Assembly (NCBI GenBank): GCA_037577475.1
Contig: CM075206.1
Coordinates: 9,888,401-9,952,400, forward strand
Direction: 5' to 3'
Source: Chaunax sp. Z400
Taxonomy: Eukaryota; Chordata; Actinopteri; Lophiiformes; Chaunacidae
DNA length: 64,000 nucleotides
Positions 30,701 to 42,900 of this stretch are shown here, piece by piece. Under the pieces are notes generated by a model. That model was not told the origin of the DNA, did no database searches, and was given only the letters and a program-made list of their open reading frames with translations. Position 1 is the stretch's first letter; the number at the start of each line of letters is the position of its first letter. Made by a program: the position numbers and the translations under genes.

Positions 30701-31576
30701 CAGGTGTTACCTTCTGGAAGTTCAAGTGTCTCTTTGTCCAGTGGAAGAATGTGAGAGTCGGGAACTGAAAAAGAGCGAAGAGAGAATAAACCTCATGGGT
30801 TCATCGATCAAATGTCTGGGATAAGAATTATTATTATTTTATTTTATTTTATCAATATTATACTATTAGACAAATAATCAACAGACAGAAATCCATAGCT
30901 GTATTTTTGAATATTTTACGCATCCAATAACTATCTCAGAGGTCCCACCTGACTTTTCGGGCAGGGCCAGTCCTGATAGAGCGTGACTGACGTTTGGCTC
31001 CTGGCTGCTGGAGTAACCGTAGAGCACCATGGACAAGTCATCCTCGCTAAACTTATAAGAAGTGCGCGTTTTTTCTGGCGACACCTCTGCGCTCCGGAGG
31101 CGAAACAAACTCTCCTTGGGCGGAGATGTGGCGGAGGAAGAGGCAGAGGAGGACCTCTCACTGGACGGGCTGTTGAAGTCAGAGGACAGCGGAGCGGCGG
31201 CGTGCTCGGTCACCACCGCAGCCAGCTCCTCCGGTTTGGAATAAAGCGGGTGTCCGGGCAACATCTGGCTCAGGAAGGGGAAGCCGGTGGCGCCCATGGC
31301 GCGTTCGTGCAGGACCGAGGCTTGGTGGCCGCCCTGGCTGAGAAACTGAGGGGCTCCGCCGTTCAGGCTGAGCGGCAGGGCGGCCTGAGTGTCCGACACC
31401 AGACGTCCGAGGGACTTGAGCGGATGGAGGAGGTTATGAGTCCGCGGATAGAAGTCCATGTATTGATGGGGGCCGGGGAGAGGGGCAGGGTAGAAGCCCC
31501 GAGCAGGGCTTCCCTTCAGCATGCCGCCTTGGTAGCTCTTGTCCTTCAAAACAACAGGGATGATGGACACCGACAT
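27497..31576 (-). CDS. prdm14: PR domain zinc finger protein 14, complete coding region in seven exons
   Basis: Exons join 31576-30949, 30764-30711, 30625-30465, 30373-30103, 30011-29809, 29406-29305 and 27727-27497. The total is 1650 nt, in phase throughout, giving 549 residues (human about 571). PRDM14 is a nuclear DNA-binding regulator that represses somatic and promotes pluripotency and germ-cell programmes with CBFA2T family partners. Residues 1-190 are low-complexity Pro/Ser/Leu-rich. A conserved EEDL/VLYG-type motif (FSEDDLSMVLYGY) lies just before residue 200. The PR/SET domain spans about 225-350 (LPEGLTILQTVWG to LLVWYGDCY). Six C2H2-type fingers lie at about 379-401 (ending in Cys, C2HC), 411-432, 440-460, 468-488, 496-517 and 525-545, followed by KSKI. 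ATG 31576 is the first after an in-frame TGA at 31592-31594. Identity is supported by domain order, near-verbatim finger sequence and synteny. Confidence 0.97.
27728..29304 (-). other. prdm14: prdm14 intron 6, largest intron of the gene
   Basis: 1577 nt without coding potential. It contains a duplicated ATTATATTAGCT block around 28225-28275. About 28560-28700 is a GC-richer patch with AACAATAATG and ATAATTAGC sites that could be regulatory. A (GA)n run lies at 29272-29290. Confidence 0.5.
29305..29406 (-). CDS. prdm14: prdm14 coding exon 6 (finger 3, start of finger 4)
   Basis: Exactly 34 codons, phase 0 on both sides: CSVCGKSFSQSSSLNKHM.. through CVYCNK. The acceptor is CTGATCTGCAG and the donor GTAAGAGG. 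Confidence 0.96.
29809..30011 (-). CDS. prdm14: prdm14 coding exon 5 (zinc fingers 1-2)
   Basis: It encodes finger 1 (CDRCGKVF..HLKYTRC) and finger 2 (CHLCNRSFEKRDRLRIH), ending EKHRPHK in phase 0 at donor GTAATTAA. The acceptor is TATTTTCCCCCAG. Confidence 0.96.
30103..30373 (-). CDS. prdm14: prdm14 coding exon 4 (PR domain, second half)
   Basis: It starts VFENGRLSHF and carries GNWMSLVKCARFP and LLVWYGDCYMQFL. It ends in phase 1 at a weak donor, GTCAGAAT. The weak donor is accepted because the G left over completes Asp with the next exon's AT and gives ATEDTSEGFKC. Confidence 0.93.
30465..30625 (-). CDS. prdm14: prdm14 coding exon 3 (PR domain, first half)
   Basis: It encodes GLTILQTVWGNV through DDNTLMWE, including RFGPFQGKLVN. 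The acceptor is GCTGTGTTTCAG and the donor GTAATGCG; it leaves in phase 0. Confidence 0.95.
30711..30764 (-). CDS. prdm14: prdm14 coding exon 2 (54 nt)
   Basis: A 54-nt exon encoding PDSHILPLDKETLELPE. It lies between acceptor CTCTTTTTCAG and donor GTAACACC, phase 1 on both sides. It aligns with the human segment ending LDKDSLQLPEGL. Confidence 0.93.
30949..31576 (-). CDS. prdm14: prdm14 coding exon 1
   Basis: It encodes residues 1-209: the low-complexity N-terminus and the FSEDDLSMVLYGY motif. It ends TCA G before donor GTGGGACC (phase 1). A strong pyrimidine tract and acceptor (CATCTGAAG) end at 31615, so the exon also carries 38 nt of 5' UTR. Confidence 0.92.
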
Positions 31577-32598
31577 GACAACACGAAGGAGTCAGATGGA
31601 GATGATAGTGTATCCTTCAGATGAGAGGGGGAGAAGAGGGAGAGGGAGAGGAGGTGGGGGTGAGTTATAAAAGTTTAATGCTAAAAGTCTAAAAAAAGGA
31701 ACTATGACATCAGGGGAGGCTGACCACACCTGAATTAGTTATTTTAATTTGAGTAAACCTTTTCTTTAGAACCTCGACTCGTAAAATCTCCATAACAATA
31801 CAGAGGAATCTTTATGTAAATTGGATATCCTCCATCAAATATCATTCTGAGAGGAAATGAAGGGACAAGGCTTTAAATTCATTATTGTCAAGGAAAAAGT
31901 TCTTCTTTCCTAAATAACTTTAATGAGTCTAAAATGTATAAAACTGAATTTTTCGATTTGAAATGAAAACCTCAGCTACCAGTAAGGACTATACAAATCA
32001 TAATATTGGGCTTATATTGACCAAGGCTATATTGCACAAGAAGTAAAAGCAACCCACAGTGGAATTGGACAGCCGATTTTGCAATATTTCCAGCTGAGCG
32101 GACACACACCAGACTCACATCAAATGTTCATCAGCGGCTTTAAATGAGCGGCTGGAACACGGTGCGGTCTTTTTGGGAACCGTTTACCAATCAGCCAGTA
32201 AATAGAGAGACAAATCAGGGTCATGACACCAATTAAAGAACAGTCGACCAGAGCAGAGGTCAACATTAATGAAGCATTTTATAGCCCACCGTACAATCAT
32301 GGCAAAAAAGAAGAAAAAAGAAAGACGTCAGGAGGGGAACTGTTGGAGAAATATATGAGCTAAAGGAAATCCTCATAATGAAGACAATAAAAAAGAATTT
32401 TGGACGGAAAAGACAAAAGATATTTATATCATGCTTAGTGTTTAATTTTCTACAACCTAATTAAAAAATGGCCACTCTTAATCCTGTGTTTTGAGAAGAA
32501 TAAGCCTATAAAAAGAAGGCTCAGACTGTATATGAATATGAATATTCAGTAGCCGGCTGTTGCAGTGATTTTTTTAACTAATTGGAAAAGAAACTTAC

Positions 32599-32700
32599 CT
32601 TGTTAAATAAATTCAGAGATATTTCACACTGAAGTTCGTCTCTTGCATGTCCACAGTTTTCAGTTTTAACAACCTCCCGTGTATAAAATGAAACTCAGAC
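32599..32700 (-). other. prdm14: Probable prdm14 5' UTR exon
   Basis: A consensus donor, AAG followed by GTAAGT, is read on the minus strand ending the exon at 32599. Paired with the acceptor at 31615 it would give a 984-nt UTR intron. The 5' limit is unknown. The sequence is AT-rich with no long open frame. Confidence 0.4.
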
Positions 32701-32900
32701 TCCTGATTGTGCAGCTTGAGCTGCAGCTGGTCTAAACTTCAGAGATCCTCTACATGCGCTGCAGGAGCCCTTCTCTCTGTCTTTATGTTGGTCTGTGGTC
32801 ATCTGAGGGCACCTATACTGTACACGGTCAGGTCTGCTTCCCAGCACCTTCCTCCTATTGGCCAGGAGTCCCTTAACCTCATGCATCTCAATACCCCGTA
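32701..32900 (-). promoter_or_regulatory. prdm14: Candidate prdm14 promoter region
   Basis: It lies just upstream of the probable 5' UTR exon. A minus-strand CCAAT box (in GGCCAATAGGAGG) lies at about 32857-32861. No TATA box was seen in the right orientation. This is inferred from position only. Confidence 0.25.
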
Positions 32901-33700
32901 GGAATACATTTTCTCAGGGACAACCCACCCTTTAACCTCTCCACACCAGCCCGCTTTCTGAGTGAGAGAGCCCCCCCCCCCCACCCCCAACCCAACACAC
33001 ACACACTGGGTAGGATCTTTATCGGAGGGACCCCCTGTGGAGTATAGACATGTGTTGTTATGACTTGGATGTGGTGAATTAGGAGGAGAGAAAAGAATGA
33101 TTGAAAGGGCCTATCTCTGTTCCACTGCGCCAAACTTCACCGAGAAAATGCGCAAAACTCAAACGAATCTTTAGCAATAATTTGGCGTAATTTTGAGCCC
33201 AGATTAGTCTTGAACAGATATGGTGATTGACTTTTAGGTTAATTCCATATCATTATTTGGAGTTTGTCCTGTTTTGAACATATTTGCCTATTTAATTGCC
33301 CAAAACATCAAATTAATACACAAATAGGTACTAATTCATGTATGCATAATGCTCTATTTGGGCTATTCATTCAACCTGTGACCAAAACTAAAAGTCGCTA
33401 AAACATAAAAAAAAATACACTAAGAATAATAATAAATAAGAATAAAAATGTCATATCAAGTCTGATTATACACTTACAAATCAAATGTAAGGTTTTCTAT
33501 TTGAATATCATGTTTGTTATTGACTTTACAGTTTATGAATTAAATTCAATAAAAAGCTGTTTTTCTAAAGGTTTCAGTTTAGAAACCTTTTCTTATATAT
33601 TTGCATATATTGGAAAATGCAATGTAAGGTACACGGAGGCCTGATGCCACCCTGCTTCTCTTCACTTTCACCCATATTAAATAACAGTCACAGTCAAATA
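32901..33700. other. Short intergenic gap between prdm14 and ncoa2
   Basis: It contains a poly-C/CA-rich low-complexity patch near 32970-33006 and AT-rich sequence beyond. No gene seen. Confidence 0.5.
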
Positions 33701-36700
33701 CTGCAATAACAGAATTCTTTATTTACAAGGCAAATAGCAACAGCGAAGCCATATTAGTTCACAACTTGCATAACTGTGGTTTTAACTTCTCTTGTATATC
33801 TAATTTTGCATAAAACGCTCACACACACTAGGGATACAGAGGTGGATGCGGGCATATAGTGTGATTCCTGTGAACAATGCAGAAATAAAAACAAAATAGG
33901 GAAAAAAAACAGTAAGCTTTCTTCACAAAGTCCATATATTACATATTGCTTCAGTATCCCCATGTATCATGTTTTTAATAAAACAGAGAAGGGGGATTGA
34001 TGAAATAACTTCAACCCAACACAGAACAGAGAGCAATGATGAGGGACAGTTGAGCTGTGAATGAGTCTCCAGCAACTACACAGAGTTGAACAATTATGCA
34101 CCCATTCAATATTGTACACAAGTCATTATACAAATTTATACAGACAGCAAGAACGAGTACGGACGAAATCTAAGGCATTATGCTAGGGTTTTTAGCATTT
34201 TAAGGTTGCATCTTAGCTCTAAGAAATTGGCAGACAATACAAAAGGGCATTTAAAGTTCTTCAAAACCATAAATTAAAGAGAAAAAAAATATCTTCGTTT
34301 AGTGGCCTGGATATTTGTAATGGGCATTTATTTGCACCTGTCCTCATTATAAATGCTAAAAAAATGCATTGCTACCACATGGCTTTAAATCTTTTCAAAA
34401 TCTTGACAATCTTTGGAAATTTGCAAAGGGATGTGAATCATTCTTAAAATGGCTCAAAAAGGCTTGTTCTGCAGGACTGTACGATACAATCAAAACAGCA
34501 TTTATTACAAAAGTGTGATCTCCTGTATTCCTGCAACAAAACAACTGCAGGACATCTGCAATGATGACAACAAACACATTAATGCAGACTAACTTTGTCC
34601 CAAAGTTGACTTGCTACAGCTTCAAATTTCACTTGGAACCGTATTAAAAATGAAGCAACGATGGGCAAATTCCAACCTATGAGAAGAGCATGGTGTCATC
34701 TGCACAACACCATGTTGTCACCACGCCGACGACACACACCATCAGTCACATCCTTAGGCCTTAAATGACAATACATTCAGAATGATTCTCTTCCTGTTTT
34801 AGGCTGCAACATCTACATTAAACCCTGTTCAGTGACATCATAAATTTCTTTTCTGTGGACCTCAAAGCGCTCACCAGCAGGTCATCTCTCACTAAAAATA
34901 AAAGCTGGTAAAATTCATAAATCCAATTGAAAAGTGATTATTTGGCTTGCTCAAAGTCTGTTCAGGGTTAAAAGAGTTGATATAAAAAGTCTTGTTTTTT
35001 TGTTGTTGAGGAAAATGTACTTTTGAGGTTAGAGAAGATGACATGCTTTAGATCTTGTGAAGGTCTAACCAAACCCATTCTGGTGCACAAGAAAAGCATG
35101 TCATTACTGAACACTTAATAGTCGAACTAATTGCCTGAGGTCATAAAATATGGCTAAGTGTCTGTCAGAGCAGGTCTCACCAACCGTCCAGTCTTAACTC
35201 TGACCTCTGCTATAGAGGAATGACTGGAGGCAGAGAGGTCGTGTGTCAACAAGGGGATCACAAACTACTTCCCTCTCCAGGCCTCAGCCAATGCTGCATA
35301 ATCCAACAGGAACGCTGTGTGTGGCTGTCAACTTTCTTGGTACAAACTGCAATAAAAAACTGTGTTTAATACTGCATCCAAACGTGGAGCAAAAATCTGT
35401 CCATTTTATTCAGGAAACTGTACAAAAATTACAAAAAGAAAAACACAAATAAACCCCAAGAGTTTCTCAAGTAATCGTTATTGCTTGTTTACATCACACC
35501 AGAATAGTTTGCACCTAGCAGCTTGTATGAAGCATTTTTCACTCCAGACAACATTGAAAGCACACTTCTGTTATTTTTTTGACTTATTGTATGGCTGTGT
35601 TGAAGTTATGTCTTATCTTTTTTTTTTGTGTGATGTTCTTATGCTAAAGGCAGAGAAGCAAGCGATAATCTGTACACTGTATACACAGCACACCCCTTTA
35701 CAACCCTTCCCTACCTCCCACCCCTATCTGCATCGTACCAGAACATCGGAACATCGACGTTCCCACTCCACTTCCCAAGAAAGAAAAAAATGCTCTACTT
35801 AAAGAGGCAGTTGTGACCAGACAGAACCAAACCCTAAGGAATAAAATAAATAGGAAAGACAATGTTTTACTTATTGTTATGTACAATCTCTGTAATTCAG
35901 TTTAACCATATATGATTTGGACATCTTCTGAAACTACAGGACCAAAGCATAATCCATTATTCATGTTAACAGAAGAATCTTCTCAGAAAGAGTACAACCA
36001 TTACTGTTAAAATGATAAAAAAAGTGCCTCTTTCACACTTTCAGAAATATTTTTTCTTGTTGCTACCAGGATAAAGAATCATCTACAATAATTAAAAGGA
36101 ATCTATACAGAAAAAATAAAACTTAATTTAATACACTATATAAACCTCTTGTCTAAATTAGTCTAATCACACAGATCATTCCACTCAAACCATTCTTCTG
36201 CAGTGTTTTTCAATATCTTTTTTTTTCAATCATATCTTCATTCTACATACTTAATTCTCACAAGAAAAACAAAACTAAAATCATAATAAAATAAAGAACA
36301 GCAAAAAGGCAAAACCGGCCAAGTGTTTGAGCTCCATCCAATGATTTGAACATAACTTGGAGTATTTGCTGCCATTTTGGAATTTTGTGGAAATGTCACA
36401 AATGTCTGAGAAAGGTAGGCCATTAAAGTAAAATCTGTGTACGTCATTTTTTTTTTGAGATGAGATTGTAAATGGCCCCTGTCCAGTGAGAGGAATACAT
36501 TCATCAGAACGAGGGATCCCACCCACTGCTGCCCCTTAGGTCAGTGTCCCCCATCAGGAGGCCTACAGTAAGTCACACTACGGTGAATGCAGCTGGACAG
36601 GCAGACAAACTGGCTCATCACAAGGCTCTCCTCCAGGAGGGTTAGGCAAGTTGTACAGAGATCCACAATCCTTCCCTATAGCCCTCTTCACAGTCCAGTG

Positions 36701-36894
36701 TCTGTTCAGGGCCGGGCTCCTCCCAGGCTGCCCAAAAGGCCCAGCTAACCTGGGCTGGGGAGATGTGGTCAGGGCATTGGCCTGGCTGGTTCAAGGGGCA
36801 GTCGCTCGGTTACATGTTTGTACAATTTTTAAAGAGCCAACGTGCTCCTTGCACCAGCTGATCACTGAGGTTCAGGTTAAGATCTCCATGAGGG
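33700..36894 (-). other. ncoa2: Probable ncoa2 3' UTR (about 3.2 kb)
   Basis: It follows the TGA at 36895-36897. A minus-strand AATAAA at about 33719-33724 overlaps a TGTAAATA Pumilio-type element (within CCTTGTAAATAAA). It is AT-rich, with no coding exon. The end is inferred from the poly(A) signal and from the nearness of prdm14; nearer signals could also be used. Confidence 0.45.
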
Positions 36895-36906
36895 TCAACA
36901 GTATTT
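36895..36906 (-). CDS. ncoa2: ncoa2 terminal coding exon, Lys-Tyr-Cys-stop
   Basis: Acceptor TTGTTTATTTGCAG is followed by AAATACTGTTGA, which encodes KYC and stop in phase 0. This is the exact C-terminus of vertebrate NCOA2 (..RKYC). The remainder of the exon is 3' UTR. Confidence 0.85.
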   Translation of the reverse strand, partial: KYC

Positions 36907-39900
36907 CTGCAAATAAACAACACATGTTAACAACTTGTAAAACATGCAATAAATACACAATGGAACAGCAGAAGTGATTGGTTTATTTGAACTTGCAGAA
37001 CTTGAACTTGTCTTCAGTGAAATGAGCCAAATGTGCAAAAGATTCTAAACAATTAGAAATAATCTTGGAACACACCGCCGAGCCTAAAACAAGCCAGTGA
37101 ACTACAAAAGCCTGCACTCATGTTGAAACAGTAAATAATTGAAATTATCTAAGTGCTAATATATCTCTATCATCTTGGAAGGAGGGTAAATCAAGTGACA
37201 GATATACTGGGATGTTACAACAGACTGAAGTGCAGACAATCAAACAGCAGCACCTTGGTTAAATATTCATGGCCCTTTATTGGGCTTAAAAGCATCATGG
37301 ACAACAACATACCGAGCTAACAATACCAGTGAGACAAAGGAGGAAGAATTAACTTGGATGACATTAAATTATCATCAGTCACAGAGTGCTGACAACGTGA
37401 AAATATAACGAATTTACCTGATTTTCACTGACTGAGGTCAGTTGTCTCTGTACGAGTAAAGTTTTTTAATGCTTGTATGAGTATATAACTTTCACAGGTC
37501 TGTGCTATAAGGAGTCTTTTCCATGTTAAGCAAACCTACTGATACTAAGTCCAAACAGGCCAGCCTCTGAACATCACACAGTAACATCTATACAGTCCTG
37601 CATCGTCTGGCTCTAAAGTGCCTGCAGCTAATTACATCATTGTCCTTTAAGTTCAAGTGAAGCATCAGAACTCCAGCTGGAGGAGTTACGTAAACTACTG
37701 AGTAAATTATTCACTAGCATGGCTGTTCAATAAGTGTACCCAAACACTTAGGGTCTTACGATAAGACAAACACACACACATAAGCAGTCTGGAGATGTGA
37801 GGAAGAAGGACAAACCTTTTAGTTTTTCTCGGTTAACTGATTACTGTGTAAAACTGTAAGGGGTCCAATTTGTTAACCTCTCAGGCTTAAACTCTTAAAG
37901 TGACTTCTGTTTCTACAAGGGGCCAGTGGAACAGGACACCCCTGAGGAAGTTACTGGGCTAGTTGAAATCTCTAATTTGGTCTGGCCATGTTTAACAACG
38001 TCAAACAGCAAATATTTGGGCAACTCCTGCTCCCACTAGTCCCTACAAGTGTCTTCATTTTTACCCCACTTAGAGAATGAACGTGACAGGATCCGCCTGG
38101 TATTTACCTGTTCTTGCCCCATGGAGGGCAAGCCGGGTGAGGGCCCTGAGGCCATGGATGTGACGCTCATCTGTCCAGCCATCTGGCCCATGCTGCTGGT
38201 TGCCATGTTGGTGGCCATGGAGACGTTGTTGAGGTTCATGCCATTGCTGTTGAACATGCTGCTGTTGTTCTGCTGGGTGAACTGCGGTGATGCCTGCTGC
38301 TGTGAGTACATACTGTGAAGAGGGGGGGGGGAAACAAAGAGCTGATAAAGATGGATGTGTAAGGATGTGTGTGGTTGTAACTCTGTTACATCTTAAACAT
38401 AATTTAAAGCTTGACATTTCCAAGAAGCAATGTTTACTATTGTTTTATTATCTATATAGGAGATATATATCTATCTATCTATATATATCTATCTATATAT
38501 ATATAGATAGATATATATGTGGATTTTCTTTTAACATTTATTAGGAGTATGTCAAATTAGCTATTAGCAGTTCTTGTTTTCACTATACCCATTGACAGAT
38601 TCAACCATCAGTGAATTGTTCAGATACTGAAGAAAATTTTTTAATCACAGGATGGTTTTTGTAGAAGTTCCTCAGTTACGAGGAGCATCGTTCTTCTTCT
38701 GAGGTCTTGATATCATTAGGAAGTGTAAGTCACCCCGTATCCAAGGCTACTATCTACTCAGGCACTAAACTGTTCATTTAGGACTAAGCTCAATTTTCTA
38801 TCCATCTTTACCTGTTGCCTCCCATGTTGCCCTGTGGCCAGCCATTCATATCAGGGGAACCCTGGAAACCTGCATTTCCCTGGCCCTGCTGCATCATTGG
38901 GGACTGCGTGTGGGCCATACGGGGAGAAAGCAGAGGGCTCTGTGGTGTGCCGGGACCTCCAAAGCCTCCGTCTGCTTGCTGCTGGCTCATACCTGTGGTG
39001 GACGCAGCAAGACAGGTCAACCATACTGGCCCTGCAGGGGCTCAACTACAATCATAAAATGTTAGCATTCACAGTAATTTGCACAAACATGCCACATAAG
39101 GTATGGGAGAGAATCTGTGCATGTCTCAGCAAGCGTGATGATTAGTATGGCTGAAGAATGTCCAGTCTGCATTCGGGATGATTGACAGGCAGTTGCTATT
39201 TCCTACATGCATGTAAATCAGGCAAGGAACTAGGAAGAAAGGGATTAAGGAGATACTTTAGGAGGAAAGGGAAAGAGAAGTAATGTTTAGTGGGAGTTAG
39301 TGCTCCGTATGAACTCATGGGTCAGGGTGAAGGATATATCAAACATGTCATTATACAAATCAGTATTATGAGATCATCAGATTAATCCCAGATTACACAC
39401 TACGCTGTCAGGCTGGTAGGCACAGCCTACAGATTATTGCTGTCATTATGTAGCCACAGTTAAGCTCTTGGTGCCCTCTAGTGGAGCAGGAGTGTAAAAC
39501 CAGGACACCATTTTGGACAATGCACAGAAAGGGGGAATGTGATCAAACCTCCTGCCAGCGCCTCCTTTGTTATGAGATTGAAAAGGAAAATAAAGCAGTG
39601 TATGATTTGGATGATTCCGAGGCAACTGATCACTGCATGACATTAGAAATTAAATGATTGCCCCAACGAAACAAGCACGTGATGTTGTGGAGTCATATCA
39701 ATACAAAAACACAATGGCACACACACACGAACAGGCTATAGGGTGAAGTGTGTGGTTGGCTAGGGGGAGCAGTACCTGAGTTGGGAAACTGAAAGGCACT
39801 GTGCTGCATTTGGGGGCTGAGTACGGCCCCGTACTGTCCGCCCATCATGTTTGTGTTTCCCATCATCATCTGTGAGGAGGAGGAGGAAGTGGAGGAAGAG

Positions 39901-42900
39901 GAGGAGGTGCCATGCATGTGGAGCTGGGGGTTGGGGGGGAGAGAGGGCAGGCTGGGGGAGAGAGGGGAGGAGAAGGGGCTGGTAGAGGGAGGAGGCGAGG
40001 CCAGGCCTGTACTGGTACCGTAGCTGGGTGGGTAGGGGAACTGCTGGGGGTTGGCCTGGGGGATGCGGGGGTTACTCATGCCTCCTGAGGCCATGTTGGG
40101 AGGCAGGTTGAGGCCCTGGGCCCTCATGGCCATGCTCCGTTGCTGCTGGACCTGCTGGGCCTGCTGCTGCCTCTGTCTCAAGTGATTACTCAGCAGCTCC
40201 CGCTGACGCTGTGCCAACATCTGAGCATTGATGGTCCCCTGGAAGAGAATGATGCGTAAGAATAGTGGAACAAACACCGAAATGAAAGCCTTAAATTTTA
40301 AAACAACAAACTTCCTAAAACCATCAAAACATGGTTGTGCAGAGAGATCGTGTGATTACAGGGATGACCTACCTGGTTTGGAGCATTGGCCCTAAGAGGT
40401 AGGTTCACATTTGACACAGTACTCATCTGAGTCATCATCGGTTGACGGTTCTGGTGGGACAAGACATGGAAGATAAGACCAACACCATCCTCAAATGAAT
40501 TGAAGGATCTTTAAAATCCTTCATTCCTATAAAGGTTTATGACCTACTGATCATTTTCAGCTCGATAGAATTTAGAGAATACAACAAAAAAATAAAAATA
40601 AAACAGTGGGTATGCTACATGAGATTATTTTGATTGACATTATAGTATAGATTTCATATAAATAATGATAACATCAATGGATGTAGTTCACCTTTTCTCT
40701 GGAACAATTTCAGAGCAACCCAATGACTATTATTCCACTACATTCCATTAAATAACTGCATGTGGCAGATAGACTCCCAACTATTACATGTGTCAGAAGA
40801 CCTGCCAAAATGTCAACGTCAAGGATAATTACACAACTCACAATCACTCAGCCACTGATCAAACAGCATGGTTGCATCAGAGATTAAAAAAATCAAAAAA
40901 TCAATGGATATCATCCCTTCCTGCAAAGTCAGGGCAGTCTAGATGCACATGTACCTGCTGGGACTGCAGTCGGTGCTGGAGCTGCAGGCGTAGTGTGTTA
41001 GGCTGAGGGGGGACAACCCCGGTCGGCCTGAGTACAGGCCGGGCCTGCATCCTCATCATAGGGTAACCCGGCCGTGGACCCATCTGGCCAGACATTGGGT
41101 GGAATCCTTGCTCTTGAATGGCGGTGCCGGCGTAGCCCCTTTGAGCCATGTGGGATGGTGGGGGACCAAATTGCTGGGTGTACATGGGTGGCTTTTGGTC
41201 TATCATCATCGAGGGGTCCTGGGGGAACTGGTCTGGCTCCAGTGATTGGCTCTGAAATAAACAGCCACAAAATCAAATTAAAAAAAATGTGGAGCCATAG
41301 AAAATAATAAAAAGTCACTAAAACCACTAAAAAACAAAAGTGTATAATGTGATTATGTGGGTTAGGAAGGACAGATCTCACTTGTTCTACCAGGGCAGGG
41401 ATACCCAGAGCACGATCGATCTCCTCCAGGCCATCAAAATCTTTTAGTGCTGTGTACAACTGGGACATCAGGGCTCCCTCATCTACTGAACCGCCATCAC
41501 CAGAGCTGAGCCCTGTACTACACAGCAAATCATCCTGGGGCGCTGAGTGCACCGGCCTGGGCAGAGAGGAGACAGAGACAGTACTTAAATGGACAGTTTA
41601 GGTTTTCTGAAGGAATGTATGAGGTACTTATCCATAGTCAGTGTATTATACACTGACTTATACCTCTGATATATTTATGACATATTTTTGGTATCAACTA
41701 CTGTTAAGTCTTAAGCCAGCATGTGATGGTTATTTGCAAGTAGGTAGCTTGCCTGGTCTGGTTTACAAAAGCTGTCTGGTCGATGGGCATCATGCTATCT
41801 GGCCAGGGAGCTGTCTGGTTGGGTGGAGCCTGTTGTTGGGAGAAATGGTGTCCGGCCATGCCAATATCCATATCAGGTTGGGCTAAATGGGAGAAAAACA
41901 AAACAGTTAAAGGCAGGGTTGTAGATGGTGGAGAGGTAATTCTGCAATTTTGGTTATCATGAGGAGACGATGGTTAAATTATTCCTTTTAAAGTCAAACA
42001 GTCGGCACACGGTGCTCGATTAGATATTAAATTTTCTTAAATGCAATTCTATAGTTAGCCATTGGGTGGCAAGCTTTAACACTGAAGAACAATATGTTAA
42101 CACTGAGGTCTTTTCATCTGTGCCTTACTAATCTTACTGTGTTTCAGAGGGACTGTGATGGTAATTCAGTAACCTACAAAATTCAAATGCTTTCATCAGA
42201 TTTTGGTATTAAAGTGCTTTAATGGAGGCTTTATTGTTTAATCCTGAATCAAGAATATAATCTCATATGCAACCTGTATGTTTAATGTACACCGTGTTCT
42301 AACCATTGGGCATCATTGGGGACTGGAGCATCTGTCGGGGCCCTGGCTGGCTGTTGGGCCTAATGGGAGCAGTGTTTGGCCCCATCCTGCCCTGCATGGC
42401 ACCTTGCTGCCTTGGGCCGGACGTTCCCAGAGGAGGGGCGGAGGCTGAACCCACCCAGACCTCCTGCTGCTGCATGCCTGGCCGTGGACCACCTGGAGCC
42501 ATCAGTCCTAGAGGAGCAGATACTAGAAACGGTGAGAAACGGCTCAAGACAGACTTTAGTGGAAGTCCACTGATGCAATGGTATGATATAAGGGGACAAG
42601 TCATCCATGTAGTACTAGGGGGAAGTATGAGGGCTGCTAATATGTGGGAGTGAAAGTAAGATGTAATGATGAAATGTTGTGTCAGTGCGGGCGACTTCCT
42701 GTCACAGGAAATGAGTCACTCTGCCATGACATGATATGTCATAGGAAAAGGGTCTTTCCTCAGAATATGAAAAGCATTGTTAACAAAATGATGCCAAAGA
42801 ATGCAATGTGCTTCATCAACTGCTAACAGGATATTTACACGTAACAGCTGGGAGAGTAAACATCTATGACAGAAGCTGTAATTAAAATGATTCTCACGGT

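Noticed and set aside
30983..31624. 213-codon plus-strand open frame
   Set aside because: Antisense shadow of prdm14 coding exon 1, which is GC-rich.
36907..38107. AAGCCTGAGAGG at about 37880 (minus) as a remnant of the NDPALRGG exon
   Set aside because: Only the LRG-like codons match, the correct frame has an immediate stop, and no flanking splice sites fit.
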